Shown one piece after another: positions 23,855 through 31,112 of a stretch of 64,000 nt of DNA; position 1 is the first letter of the stretch; every line of letters starts with the position of its first letter. This DNA is from Prosthecobacter sp. (GTDB lineage: Bacteria; Verrucomicrobiota; Verrucomicrobiia; Verrucomicrobiales; Verrucomicrobiaceae). The stretch lies in contig NZ_JAQSEA010000010.1 in the NCBI RefSeq assembly GCF_029946185.1, positions 21,176 to 85,175 on the forward strand, given 5' to 3'. The notes beneath the pieces are model-generated. The model ran no database searches and was not told where the DNA came from. It was given only the letters and a program-made list of their open reading frames with translations. A program made the position numbers and the translations under genes.

Positions 23855-24245
23855 GTATCTCTTGATCGGCGGCTGGGCGGTGGGATACCACGGCTACCCG
23901 CGACTGACCCAGGATATGGACGTCTGGGTGGAGATGAGCGTCGAGAACACGTGTCGCCTTCTAAAGAGCCTGGAACGCTTCGGTTTTAAACCGGGCATGG
24001 TCGATGAGTCCCTGTTTCTCAAGCCTGGAAACATTGTGCGTTTTGGGTTCCCGCCGAACCGGATCGAAATCCTCAATCAGATTTCAGGCATTGAATTTGC
24101 CGAATGCGTGCCGCGCAAACAAATGGCCGATTTTGACGGCCTCATGGTACCTGTCATTGCATTGGAAGATTTGATCCGCAACAAGCGGGCGAGCGGACGG
24201 CACAAGGACTTGGCGGACATCGAAGGATTGAACGCAGACGAATGA
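23790..24245 (+). CDS. DUF6036-like nucleotidyltransferase
   Basis: 151 aa. The polymerase-beta-fold signature is near the N-terminus: YLLIGGWAVGYHGY followed by RLTQDMDVWVE, giving the GG...DxD metal and nucleotide site. The C-terminal VPVIALEDLIRNKRASGRHKD helix is typical of this clan (related to AbiEii and MNT). The start overlaps the upstream small ORF by 65 nt; a second ATG at 23799 is possible. Members are often toxins or modifying enzymes in toxin-antitoxin pairs, but the target here is unknown. Confidence 0.82.
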   Translation: MERMLSDDLTEFLRYLNEEKVEYLLIGGWAVGYHGYPRLTQDMDVWVEMSVENTCRLLKSLERFGFKPGMVDESLFLKPGNIVRFGFPPNRIEILNQISGIEFAECVPRKQMADFDGLMVPVIALEDLIRNKRASGRHKDLADIEGLNADE

Positions 24246-24317
24246 TTGCCTGCAAGACCAACGGTTCCTGACAAGGACGCGTTTTGTATCCCGTATTGGC
24301 TTCTCCAACATCACCTC

Positions 24318-25283
24318 ATGAATCGCCGCCAGTTTCTCCAGACCACCTCCGCCGCAGCTCTTACCGCTTCCTCCTGCACTACGACGACCAAGCGGGCAGA
24401 CAAGCTCATCATCGACACCCATCAGCATCTCTGGGGCGGCGATTTCGTGAACCCTCCGTGGGTCAAAACCGCGCCTGAAGTCCTGCGGCACACCTTCCTC
24501 ACGCCGGAATATCAAGAAGCCACACACGGCCTGAACGTAAAAGCCATCTACATGGAAGTCGATGTGGCTCCGCGCGACCACATCAAAGAAGCTGATGCCA
24601 TCGTGGCACAGTGTCGCGCCCGCAACACGCCCACCATCGCCGCCACCATCGGCGGTCGTCCCGCCTCCGCTGATTTCGAAAGCTACGTGCAGCGCTACGC
24701 GGGCAACGGCATCGTCAAAGGCCTGCGCCAGGTGCTGCATGGTCCCTCCACGCCCGCAGGCTACTGCCTGCGCCCGGACTTCGTGCGTGGCGTGCAGACG
24801 CTCGGCAAACACGGCCTCAACTTCGAACTCACCATGCGCCCCACCGAGCTGCACGATGCGGCGAAGCTCATCCAGCAGTGCCCCGAAACTCACTTCGTGC
24901 TCGACCACTGCGGCAACGGCGACCCCAAAGCCTTCAATCCCAAACTCGGTCCCGGTTTGCCACGCACCTGCACCGCCGACGGCTGGAAACGCGGCATCGA
25001 CGCCGTCGCCGCACAGCCCGGCGTGATGTGCAAGATCAGCGGCATCGTTGCCTTCGTGCCACCCGGCGAATGGCGCGCCGAAGACCTCGCCCCCGTGGTG
25101 AATCATTGCCTCGATGCCTTCGGCCCCGACCGCGTCTTCTTCGGCGGTGACTGGCCCGTCTGCCTCCTCGGCAGTCGTGTTCGTGGCTGGGTGGAGGCGC
25201 TGGATCAGATCGTCGCCTCACGCCCCTTCGCCGACCAGCGCAAGCTGTGGTCAGGCAACGCGACCCAGTTTTACAGGCTCTAA
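24318..25283 (+). CDS. Amidohydrolase-family lipoprotein (Amidohydro_2)
   Basis: 321 aa from ATG 24318. The N-terminus MNRRQFLQTTSAAALTASSC combines a Tat-like RRQFLQ motif with a lipobox (ASSC), suggesting Tat-exported lipoprotein. The TIM-barrel metal site is seen in IDTHQHLWGG (HxH), VLDHCGNGDP and FFGGDWPV (Asp). The family includes L-fuconolactonase and 2-pyrone-4,6-dicarboxylate hydrolase, which open lactones; a sugar lactone would fit the oxidative sugar metabolism suggested by the heme dehydrogenases, but this is inference. Stands alone. Confidence 0.88.
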   Translation: MNRRQFLQTTSAAALTASSCTTTTKRADKLIIDTHQHLWGGDFVNPPWVKTAPEVLRHTFLTPEYQEATHGLNVKAIYMEVDVAPRDHIKEADAIVAQCRARNTPTIAATIGGRPASADFESYVQRYAGNGIVKGLRQVLHGPSTPAGYCLRPDFVRGVQTLGKHGLNFELTMRPTELHDAAKLIQQCPETHFVLDHCGNGDPKAFNPKLGPGLPRTCTADGWKRGIDAVAAQPGVMCKISGIVAFVPPGEWRAEDLAPVVNHCLDAFGPDRVFFGGDWPVCLLGSRVRGWVEALDQIVASRPFADQRKLWSGNATQFYRL

Positions 25284-25358
25284 GAAACCGCTGCCCAATT
25301 CAGAAAATCTCTGTGGCGTTCCCGCCTCTGCGGTGCAAATCCGTGTCTCCCCCTCGCA

Positions 25359-25377
25359 ACCCGGCAAATCACCGGGT
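25359..25377. other. Hairpin between convergent genes
   Basis: ACCCGG and CCGGGT pair around a 7-nt loop in the 93-nt gap separating the amidohydrolase gene and the small membrane-protein gene, which converge. It may mark transcript ends for both strands. No T-tract is present. Confidence 0.35.
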
Positions 25378-25778
25378 CATGCCCACGCCAAAAGCGCCGG
25401 ACAGGCCTTGCGCCAAACCGCATCGTCGAACCACGCAGAACTTACGCGGGTGTAATGCGGCACGCCCGCTTTCTTCCAGGCGATGATGACTCCTGTGGCA
25501 GTCAGAGACACCTCTTCCACCAGTTGCCTGCCGATTTTGAAACTTTGGAACAAGCCAGTCGGCACAAGTATTTCGGCATCAGAAAGCTGAAGGCAGGCAG
25601 CCGGACGCCGCAGCCGCCAAAACCTGTAAATGAAAACCACGCTCACGACACCCAATGCAAAGAGCCAGTGCTCCCACACAATCAATGCAAGGTAGATCCA
25701 TAGCACTTTAAAAAGAGGAGATCTGAGATCAGGGAAACGTCGCAACTCAAAAGACTGGACGGCAGCGTTGGTATTCAT
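25377..25778 (-). CDS. Small two-helix membrane protein, hypothetical
   Basis: 133 aa from ATG 25778. Two adjacent hydrophobic helices (about 22-55; FKVLWIYLALIVWEHWLFALGVVSVVFIY) are followed by a cytoplasmic-looking domain with LQLSDAEILVPTGL and GVIIAWKKAGVPHY. The layout resembles PH-domain-like membrane proteins, but I cannot assign a family. It is transcribed away from the operator at 25.95 kb. Confidence 0.6.
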   Translation of the reverse strand: MNTNAAVQSFELRRFPDLRSPLFKVLWIYLALIVWEHWLFALGVVSVVFIYRFWRLRRPAACLQLSDAEILVPTGLFQSFKIGRQLVEEVSLTATGVIIAWKKAGVPHYTRVSSAWFDDAVWRKACPALLAWA

Positions 25779-25806
25779 GCGAAGAGTATTCCAAGAACAA
25801 TGACCC

Positions 25807-25938
25807 TCAATCCAGCGTCTGCCGGTAGCGCATCGCGCCGATAAACAAGGCAACGATCGCGAGCAATGCAATCTGCCAGAGCTGCAGGGAAATGTCTGCA
25901 AGTATATTCCCTTCAGATCCTCGCCCGAGGTTGTTCAA
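25807..25938 (-). CDS. Possible 43-aa membrane peptide or gene remnant
   Basis: A minus-strand frame from TTG 25938 to TGA 25807, too short for the ORF track, encodes a single hydrophobic helix (LWQIALLAIVALFIGAMRY) with a short polar head and tail. It begins 2 nt from the edge of the 40-bp palindrome and ends 28 nt before the next same-strand gene. It could be a real small membrane protein controlled by the operator or the tail of a lost gene. Confidence 0.35.
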   Translation of the reverse strand: MNNLGRGSEGNILADISLQLWQIALLAIVALFIGAMRYRQTLD

Positions 25939-25940
25939 CT

Positions 25941-25980
25941 ATGTAAAGCATACTTGACATGTGACAAGCATGCTTTACAT
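25941..25980. promoter_or_regulatory. 40-bp palindromic operator with embedded -35 box
   Basis: ATGTAAAGCATACTTG and CAAGCATGCTTTACAT are 16-bp arms with one mismatch around an 8-bp centre. The arm core TGTAAAG...CTTTACA is typical of sites bound by small XRE regulators. TTGACA at 25954-25959 lies inside the palindrome as a candidate -35, so a bound repressor would block transcription of the downstream membrane protein-XRE pair. Autoregulation by the XRE protein is inferred. Confidence 0.65.
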
Positions 25981-26041
25981 GTCGATGCATGCAGAATAAC
26001 CCCTCAACTCTCGGCCACTCCATCACCCACCCTCGCTCCAA

Positions 26042-26455
26042 ATGAATAACTCGATCAATCCGACCACGCGCGCCTTTCACCGGTATTTTGCGGAACTCGG
26101 CGCTGCCATGGCTGGCTATGCGGTGCTTATCATCGCGAGCCGTGTTCTTCTCTCCTCTGAAATCGGCCGGCAGTGGAATGGTGGGTGGCAGTGCGCTCTC
26201 TCACTGGCTCCTGCGATTCCTCTGGCCCTCGTGTTTCTTGCCGTCATTCGTTTTCTCAATGGAATGGACGAACTGGCGCGACGTATCGCTGTGGACTCAC
26301 TCGCCGTCGCCGGCGGCGTCACCGCAATGCTGGCGGCTTCCTATGGACTGATTGAGAGCACCGTGTTTCCACACGTGTCCGCATGGTGGACATTCATGAT
26401 GTTTATGAGCAGCTGGCTGATTGCTGCACTGGTCCTCAAACGCCGTTACCAATGA
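26042..26455 (+). CDS. Four-helix membrane protein paired with XRE regulator
   Basis: 137 aa, four predicted transmembrane helices (AAMAGYAVLIIASRVLL, CALSLAPAIPLALVFLAVI, SLAVAGGVTAMLAASYGL, WWTFMMFMSSWLIAALVL). The loop RFLNGMDELARRIAVDS between helices 2 and 3 is a recurring feature of small membrane proteins found with 65-70-aa XRE regulators. The stop overlaps the XRE start by 4 nt (ATGA). Function unknown; the partnership suggests a membrane-coupled switch. Confidence 0.75.
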   Translation: MNNSINPTTRAFHRYFAELGAAMAGYAVLIIASRVLLSSEIGRQWNGGWQCALSLAPAIPLALVFLAVIRFLNGMDELARRIAVDSLAVAGGVTAMLAASYGLIESTVFPHVSAWWTFMMFMSSWLIAALVLKRRYQ

Positions 26456-26649
26456 AAAATAAATTGCGTGAACTGCGGGCGGAGAAGGCGTGGTCGCAGG
26501 GCGATCTCGCGGACAAGCTGGGCGTTTCTCGGCAGACCATCAACGCCATCGAAACGGAGAAATACGATCCCAGCCTGCCGCTCGCCTTCAAGGTGGCGAA
26601 GCTTTTCAAACGGCCGATTGAAGCGATCTTTGAGGACAATGAAAGATAA
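26452..26649 (+). CDS. XRE-family transcriptional regulator (YozG-like)
   Basis: 65 aa from ATG 26452; the earlier track start reads into the previous gene in another frame. It is almost entirely a helix-turn-helix: LRELRAEKAWSQGDLADKLGVSRQTINAIETEKYDPS, with SQGDLADKLGVSRQTI as helices 2-3, ending in FKRPIEAIFEDNE. Such short regulators bind as dimers to TGTAAAG-type palindromes. The 40-bp palindrome 0.5 kb upstream is the obvious target, giving negative autoregulation. Confidence 0.9.
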   Translation: MKNKLRELRAEKAWSQGDLADKLGVSRQTINAIETEKYDPSLPLAFKVAKLFKRPIEAIFEDNER

Positions 26650-27000
26650 AAGCAGCCGCCCTGCTGGGAACGCCAGCCCTTCGGCGGCGAGTTGATGAAT
26701 CTGCTGGAGATGGCGACTTACCGATTCGAGGGATTTACCGTCGCGGATGCAAGCAAGTTTCGCTATCGCATCAGGCTGGAAGTCGAAGAGCGGCAGCAGA
26801 CCCACGATCCCTTGAAACTATGAACGCCCAATGGCTAAGCGAAAAAGGCGTGGATCAAAATTGCTTGAAACAAATGCGGGCGGATGCACTTGCCGAAGCC
26901 AAAGACGCGGCAGCCTATGCAATGACGAGCGGATTGCCTGAACCTGCCGCGATCATGAACGACATCTATTGGGCAGTTGATTGCGCCACTTCTTCAACAC
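26650..27000 (+). pseudogene. Frameshifted C-terminal fragment of 2-oxoacid dehydrogenase E1-alpha
   Basis: Two short frames together match the end of a pyruvate-dehydrogenase-type E1-alpha subunit. Frame 1 (26695-26823) gives LLEMATYRFEGFTVADASKFRY and EVEERQQTHDPLKL, matching the family pattern TYRFxGHSxxDxxxYR...EVEEW...DPI. Frame 2 (from 26820) gives EKGVDQNCLKQM, ALAEAKDAAAYAMTSGLPEP and IMNDIYWAVD, matching the C-terminal helix and final DxYWEVD. A -1 shift joins them. The His of GHS is Phe here, and the N-terminal three quarters are absent. It is therefore a relic, not two small genes. Confidence 0.7.
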
Positions 27001-27013
27001 CTTGTGATCATGA

Positions 27014-29578
27014 TCACTTCACCACGCCCAGCACCTCCAGCTCATGAATGGACCAGTAGGTCCCTTTCCGTTCACCAGTCTGCAGGATGCGGATGTACTT
27101 GGCCTTCGTCGGTTTGGGGAAGAGATATTCGATGGCTCCGGCGTCGCCATTGGCTTGGAGCACGGGCTTCTCCCACTCGGTGCCGTTGAGTGACAGTTCG
27201 ATTTTGTACTGGCGCGGGTAATCGTTATGCGACTTTCCAGTGTCGAGCAACAGCCCGGAGATGTCAGTGGCTTCAGGAAGCTCGATCTGAAACCACATGT
27301 CCGGACTCTGCGAAGCATGCGTGTCCCAGCGGGTGGCGATGTCGCCATCAACGGCTTTGCCAACTTCCTTCGCGCCATGGCTGGCACTGAGCTTCCAGTC
27401 AGCACGGTTTTTCAGCGGCTGCGGGTACAGCGCCAGCAGTTCCTCGATGGTCCATGGTGTGATGCGCTTCGAGAGTTCTTTGCGCAAGGCCTCCACCTGT
27501 TTCTTCTGAACGAGCTTGCCGTTGTTGCCGAAAGCCTTGCGAATGTAGCTGGTGACGTCGGCGATCCATTGGTCGTTGTTCGTGGCCATCGGCACCATCT
27601 GTGCCTCGTAGGTCTTGCCATTGATCGGGCCGGCGAGGCCGTTCATCATCACGCGCACGATGGCGTCTCCTTGCACGGCCGTTTTGGAACCGGCAAGCGG
27701 TGGGGCCAGGGTGGCGCCTTCGCGACCAGCAATCGGCATGCCCGTGCCATCGAAGCCGTGGCAGGCGAAGCAAAGCGAGCGGAAAATTTCCTGTCCGCGC
27801 TCCAACTGCTTCTTCTCATCCTTCGTGAAGCTGCCGCTGATCTTCGGTGCTTCCACGAGCAACTGCGCGCCGATTTCCCTCACGCCAATGCTGAGCGATG
27901 TCATGAGCATGGTCTGCGCTTCGAGCTTCCAGTTCGGCCAGTTGAAGTGGCGGCTGGTGTAAAGTGTCTGCAGCACCACAGTCGGGTCCTTGTCCGCGCG
28001 CAGAGCTTTGATGTCGGCGATCAAAGCGGTGTCGCCTTTCTTCACCAGCGACTCCGCCACGCGGATGCCACTGGCGCGGAGCTGGGGATGCTCATCTTTC
28101 ATCGCCGTGTGGATGATCTCGGGCGTGATGGCATCGAGACCTTCAAGCGTCCACAGCGCGTGCAGTCGTGCGAGATGGTTGTCATTCTTCGCAGCCATCT
28201 CGATGAGTGCGGGCACCACGGACTTGTCATTCTTGACCACCAGCATGCGCTGTGCGGTGTCGCGCCAGAAGCCGTTCGGATGCGTGAGGTGGGCGACGAG
28301 TTGTGCGGGTGTCTCGCCGATCATCTTTGGCTGCGCGCCGGGTTTGAAATCTTTGTGCACCAGACGCCACACGCGGCCATGACCGGTGACGTGCTGCATT
28401 CCGGTAGGTTCGATGGCAGAGCGCAGGAAGCTTCCCGGCTTGACCCAGTTGCCTTCCTGAATAATGCCGCGATACGCATCGACGATATAGAGGCAGCCAT
28501 CCGGGCCGGTGGTCATGTTCAGCGGACGGAAATTCGGATCGCTGCTGCGGATGAACTCATCCATCTGCGCTTCATACGGATTGGTCACGGTGGTGATGCC
28601 ATCCTTCACCTCAACGGTGGAGCGGCGGATCAAACGACCCACCGGCTCTGGGAGGAAGACATTGCCATACAGTTCCTTGGGCAGGCGGTCACCTCGATAC
28701 ACCGTCTGTCCCGCACAGCCCGTGAAGTGATTCAAGCGCAAGTCTTCCGGTGAGTGAAAGCGTCCGGGGCCACCCTGGAAATCGCCCAGTGCGACGATGG
28801 GCCACACGGTGTCAAATTTCTCGCTCTTTTGCTGCGGCACGTTGATTGCGGCATAGAGGATCGGTGCCTGATAGTTCCACAGGCCCTTTTCGCCACCGGC
28901 ATTGCTCCACCACATCTTGCCGTAGTCATCCTGCGCCAGACCCCACTGGCCGCCATTCGGCGCGGTGTTTTCTTTGAGCGGCGCGTCCTTGCAATTCCAG
29001 CGCAGGCGGTAGCCGTTGTAGGTCGTGTAAATCCAGTTGTCGAGACCCCACACGAGGCCGCTGGGCTGATGCTCCATGTTGCCACCGCGCGGGCCGCCGA
29101 CATACCACGGCGCTTGCTCATCCGCCACGCCGTCACCATTCGCATCGCGATGCAGCGTGACGTCGTTCGTGTCCGTGATGCCCACCAGCACACGGTCATC
29201 CAGCGGCAGCACCATGCGGGGTAGCAGGATGTTGTCGAGATAGACGCTGTGCTTGTCGAAGACGCCATCGCCCTTGGTGGATTCATGCAGCGAGATGCGG
29301 CTCTTCGGCGTCAGTTCGTCCGTGCCGTCGATGTCCTGCATGTAGGTGCGCATCTCGACGATGTACATCTTGCCATTGCCATCGAAGGCGATGGCCGTGG
29401 GCTCCTTGATCGTCGGATCACTCAGCACCAGCTCCAGTGAGTAGCCGTCGGGCAGCTGGATCGTTTTCAGTTCCTCCTCGGCAGTCAGCGCCTTGATGGG
29501 GAAGGTGTAAGCCGGCTTCGTTTGAGCGAAGGCGGCGGTGCTCGCGAAGGCGAGGAAGGAAAGGAAGCGGAGGTGCAT
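27014..29578 (-). CDS. PVC-type secreted dehydrogenase with heme and discoidin domains
   Basis: 854 aa from ATG 29578 (signal peptide MHLRFLSFLAFASTAAFA). N-terminal beta-propeller of the PVC membrane-bound dehydrogenase type (about 40-430; AFDGNGKMYIVEMRTYMQD, DVTLHRDANGDGVADE, GFLDNW-like WGLDNWIYTTYNGYRLRW). A HEAT-like region follows (about 440-590), then cytochrome c with CFACH (near 620), and a C-terminal F5/8-type discoidin domain (about 720-854; AVDGDIATRWDTHASQSPD, RQYKIELSLNGTEW). The last domain usually binds carbohydrate, so the enzyme may act on polysaccharide-derived sugars. Divergent from the PAS-AraC regulator. Confidence 0.88.
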   Translation of the reverse strand: MHLRFLSFLAFASTAAFAQTKPAYTFPIKALTAEEELKTIQLPDGYSLELVLSDPTIKEPTAIAFDGNGKMYIVEMRTYMQDIDGTDELTPKSRISLHESTKGDGVFDKHSVYLDNILLPRMVLPLDDRVLVGITDTNDVTLHRDANGDGVADEQAPWYVGGPRGGNMEHQPSGLVWGLDNWIYTTYNGYRLRWNCKDAPLKENTAPNGGQWGLAQDDYGKMWWSNAGGEKGLWNYQAPILYAAINVPQQKSEKFDTVWPIVALGDFQGGPGRFHSPEDLRLNHFTGCAGQTVYRGDRLPKELYGNVFLPEPVGRLIRRSTVEVKDGITTVTNPYEAQMDEFIRSSDPNFRPLNMTTGPDGCLYIVDAYRGIIQEGNWVKPGSFLRSAIEPTGMQHVTGHGRVWRLVHKDFKPGAQPKMIGETPAQLVAHLTHPNGFWRDTAQRMLVVKNDKSVVPALIEMAAKNDNHLARLHALWTLEGLDAITPEIIHTAMKDEHPQLRASGIRVAESLVKKGDTALIADIKALRADKDPTVVLQTLYTSRHFNWPNWKLEAQTMLMTSLSIGVREIGAQLLVEAPKISGSFTKDEKKQLERGQEIFRSLCFACHGFDGTGMPIAGREGATLAPPLAGSKTAVQGDAIVRVMMNGLAGPINGKTYEAQMVPMATNNDQWIADVTSYIRKAFGNNGKLVQKKQVEALRKELSKRITPWTIEELLALYPQPLKNRADWKLSASHGAKEVGKAVDGDIATRWDTHASQSPDMWFQIELPEATDISGLLLDTGKSHNDYPRQYKIELSLNGTEWEKPVLQANGDAGAIEYLFPKPTKAKYIRILQTGERKGTYWSIHELEVLGVVK

Positions 29579-29670
29579 GACGAGCGGAGGTTGAAATATC
29601 GCCATTTACATACTGTCGCAACCGGCCGTTCGTTTGGTGACAGGCTGCCAATCTTTGTTAAAATCCGGCC

Positions 29671-30411
29671 ATGCCGCTGCCACGCCTCCAAGCCGAATTC
29701 TTCGCCCGGATCGCCGATCCGCAGGGCGTGCGGGCCGTCTTTGAGCACATGCCGGGCGTGTTCTTCTTCATGAAGGATGATCAGGGGCGTCACATCGCGG
29801 CGAACAGCGCCACGTATGAGCGCTTCGGCATCAAGAGCGAGCGCGATCTCATCGGCGCGATGGACGAGAAGTTCTTCCCGGCGGATGTCGCCAAGGCCTA
29901 CCGCGAAGACGACCAGAAGGTCATTCGCAGTGGCAAGCCGCTCATCAACCGCCTCGAAGTCTGGTATGACGAGCAGCGAAATTTAAACTGGTTCCTCTGC
30001 ACCAAGCTGCCCGTGCGCGACAGGCGGGGCAGAGTCATTGGCGTCATGGGCATCACGCGGCGCAATGAAGACCGCATGCGGCAGCACGATGTGCGAGAAG
30101 TGGCCGCCGCTGTGAAATATGCCAGCGAACACTGCCAGGAGGTCATCACCACTGCGGAGCTCGCCCGCGCAGCCGGAGTTTCCGAGCGCCACCTGCATCG
30201 CAAACTCCGCGCCGCTCTCGGCCTCAGTCCCTATGAGCTGCTGCTGCGCACTCGCATTCAATCCGCCGCCGAGGCCCTTGCCAAGACGTCAACGCCCATC
30301 ATCCAGATCGCCCTCGATCACGGCTTCTGCGATCAAAGCGCCTTCACCCAGCAGTTCCGCAAACGCACCGGCATGACTCCGAAGGAGTTCCGCACGCGGC
30401 ATCACGGGTGA
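29671..30411 (+). CDS. PAS-AraC transcriptional regulator
   Basis: 246 aa. A PAS sensor (about 18-130; GVFFFMKDDQGRHIAANSATYERFG, DEKFFPADVAKAYREDD, DRRGRVIGVMGITRR) is joined to an AraC-type double helix-turn-helix (about 148-244; TTAELARAAGVSERHLHRKL and GFCDQSAFTQQFRKRTGMTP). The PAS domain probably senses a small ligand or redox state in the cytoplasm. The gene is divergent from the second heme dehydrogenase with a 92-nt gap and is a good candidate for its regulator. Confidence 0.93.
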   Translation: MPLPRLQAEFFARIADPQGVRAVFEHMPGVFFFMKDDQGRHIAANSATYERFGIKSERDLIGAMDEKFFPADVAKAYREDDQKVIRSGKPLINRLEVWYDEQRNLNWFLCTKLPVRDRRGRVIGVMGITRRNEDRMRQHDVREVAAAVKYASEHCQEVITTAELARAAGVSERHLHRKLRAALGLSPYELLLRTRIQSAAEALAKTSTPIIQIALDHGFCDQSAFTQQFRKRTGMTPKEFRTRHHG

Positions 30412-31004
30412 GACTGCTCACTGTCTGCGGCGCGAATGGCCGCCAGCCTCTGTCGCAAGCTGTTGGCGGCAGACGTGTCTGGCAGCAGAGACTCATCCAG
30501 CGTGAGTGTTAATTCCCAGCCGCCATGAGGCTGCCTGACATGGGCCGCGCCAAGGCTGCTCCACCAGGTGAGCATCACATAATTATCATCCAGCACGTGC
30601 CCCACGAACTGCCGGATGCCAATGGCGTACGCATGCTCCCAGATGGCCGCGAGCAACAGGGTGCCAGCACCCTGCCCTTGAAATTCATCCGCCACGGTGA
30701 AGGAAACCTCTGCCATTTCTGCATTCTCGGCGGAGCGCCAGAACGAGCCACCTCCTACGCCGGGAACATCGTCGTTGTCTTCGATCACAATGATCCAGCT
30801 CGCATGCTGCCCCTGATCTTCCGCACAGAGACGGTCGATGAAGGTTGGATTGGCCCCACGGAAGCTTGTCCAGAACCTGAAGTAAGTGGATTCAGGCGAA
30901 AGCCGCTTGAAGGCATCGATGATCCGCTCCCGATCATCCGGAAGCAGCGGACGCAGGAGCACGGGAAGTTGGTCGCGAAGATGCAGTCGATAGTGGTCCA
31001 GCAA
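30402..31004 (-). CDS. GNAT-family acetyltransferase
   Basis: 200 aa from TTG 31004; the start is uncertain. The track start at 31232 lies inside the divergent recD2 gene, and the protein becomes family-like from LLDHYRLHLRDQLPVLLRPL. GNAT elements: RPLLPDDRERIIDAF, SFTVADEFQGQGAGTLLL (acetyl-CoA pyrophosphate loop Q-G-Q-G-A-G) and FVGHVLDDNYVML. It resembles acetyltransferases fused or related to protein lysine acetylation enzymes, but the substrate is unknown. The end overlaps the AraC gene by 10 nt, convergently. Confidence 0.82.
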   Translation of the reverse strand: MLDHYRLHLRDQLPVLLRPLLPDDRERIIDAFKRLSPESTYFRFWTSFRGANPTFIDRLCAEDQGQHASWIIVIEDNDDVPGVGGGSFWRSAENAEMAEVSFTVADEFQGQGAGTLLLAAIWEHAYAIGIRQFVGHVLDDNYVMLTWWSSLGAAHVRQPHGGWELTLTLDESLLPDTSAANSLRQRLAAIRAADSEQSHP

Positions 31005-31112
31005 AATGGGGATGTTTGAGTTGAAGCCAACTAGAGACCAATTGGCCGTCTGATCAACCACGACAAAGCAATCGTGTTTGTGAGAAGGCGCATCCGTGTC
31101 TAGCCTGCACCG

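Noticed and set aside
26820-27047. 75-aa ORF as an independent gene
   Set aside because: Its sequence continues an E1-alpha-like C-terminus from a different frame just upstream, so it is treated as part of a pseudogene.
27227-28753. 508-aa plus-strand ORF opposite the second heme dehydrogenase
   Set aside because: Antisense shadow without any domain.
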